DNA of 6,355 nt, taken from the NCBI GenBank assembly GCA_946611835.1, contig CAMOEE010000144.1, positions 1 through 6,355 of the forward strand. Reading direction: 5' to 3'. A program made the translations under genes and the position numbers. Shown one piece after another: positions 6,185 through 6,355 of the stretch; positions within the stretch are counted from its first letter, which is position 1; every line of letters starts with the position of its first letter. The notes below the pieces were generated by a model that was not told the DNA's origin, did no database searches, and saw nothing but the letters and a program-made list of their open reading frames with translations. This DNA comes from an uncultured Treponema sp. (GTDB lineage Bacteria > Spirochaetota > Spirochaetia > Treponematales > Treponemataceae).

Positions 6185-6342
6185 GGTAAAAATGGCGCGA
6201 AGGAGCGAAACGGCTTACGAAAACACTCTTTTTGTGCTGCCGCGCGAGCGGCAAATGTATATTGTTACAAGCACAAAAAGCGTGTAGCAAACTAGTTTGC
6301 GGTTTCGATAAGCCGTTTTCACGACTGGGAGCCATTTTTAAC
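6185..6342 (+). repeat. Nested imperfect inverted repeat, possible three-way-junction element
   Basis: No gene is visible in the last 207 bp; a large inverted repeat fills most of it. Outer block: TAAAAATGGC (6187-6196) with GCCATTTTTA (6331-6340). Middle block: 6208-6222 with 6303-6318 (15 pairs, one bulged A at 6308). Inner block: 6224-6238 with 6270-6284 (14 of 15 pairs). Inside the inner block, GCCGC/GCGGC (6239-6243, 6248-6252) closes a GCGA loop. Between the inner and middle right arms is a perfect 14-bp palindrome, GCAAACTAGTTTGC (6287-6300). The arms are seen directly. Whether it acts as RNA, as a MITE-like mobile repeat or as a DNA site is undecided, and strand is only nominal. The GNRA loop would form only in the + strand transcript. 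Confidence 0.75.
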
Positions 6343-6349
6343 AGCACAT

Positions 6350-6355
6350 GAGGTG
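6350..6355 (+). promoter_or_regulatory. Possible Shine-Dalgarno of the next gene at the window edge
   Basis: The window ends in GAGGTG, a plausible ribosome-binding site for a gene starting just beyond it, which by operon logic should be the ABC permease. The start codon itself is not visible. Confidence 0.25.

Noticed and set aside
6185..6342. Insertion sequence or tRNA gene
   Set aside because: There is no transposase, no target-site duplication is visible at the ends, and the fold lacks the acceptor end and conserved loops of a tRNA. A MITE-like origin stays possible.
6057..6347. Reverse-strand open frame of 96 codons across the right-end repeat
   Set aside because: It overlaps the 3' end of the ABC ATPase gene, has no recognisable domain and its sequence is dictated by the inverted repeat; no ribosome-binding site supports it.

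Overview
The window holds six genes, all on the + strand and tightly packed. The two longer spacers, near the right end, are filled with base-pairing DNA structures. Gene content (a TraB-family membrane protein, a DUF2156 protein, a YkgJ-type cysteine-cluster protein and a TolC/HlyD/ABC exporter set), moderate GC with A-rich coding, and GC-rich hairpin elements between genes suggest a Gram-negative, double-membraned bacterium. My best guess is a spirochaete of the Treponema type. That assignment rests on general familiarity, not on a marker gene, and is only moderately secure.

Left part (1-2665): a TraB/PrgY-family protein cut by the left window edge (1-1161). Next is a short spacer with a good -35/-10 promoter ending almost on the next start codon, then a DUF2156 protein (1233-2189). 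A YkgJ-family Cys-cluster protein (2183-2665) overlaps the DUF2156 stop codon by 7 bp. The DUF2156 and YkgJ genes look like a two-gene transcription unit.

Right part (2666-6355): after a weak terminator-like hairpin and a second possible near-leaderless promoter comes a tripartite export operon. It encodes a TolC-like outer-membrane channel (2723-4267), an HlyD/MacA-type periplasmic adaptor (4299-5363) and a MacB/LolD-type ABC ATPase (5456-6148). The adaptor would bridge an inner-membrane ABC transporter to the channel. The cognate FtsX/MacB-type permease is not in the window and is expected just downstream.

The least explained material lies between the exporter genes. (i) A perfectly phased 7-bp repeat array (nine units, 4235-4297) encodes the last ten residues of the channel protein, supplies its stop codon and ends in the Shine-Dalgarno of the adaptor gene. 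(ii) Three consecutive hairpins fill the adaptor-ATPase spacer (5363-5434). (iii) A nested inverted repeat of about 158 bp (6185-6342) can fold as a three-way junction with a GNRA-capped arm, just before the window ends at a possible ribosome-binding site. None of these is a CRISPR array, tRNA or IS element that I can recognise.
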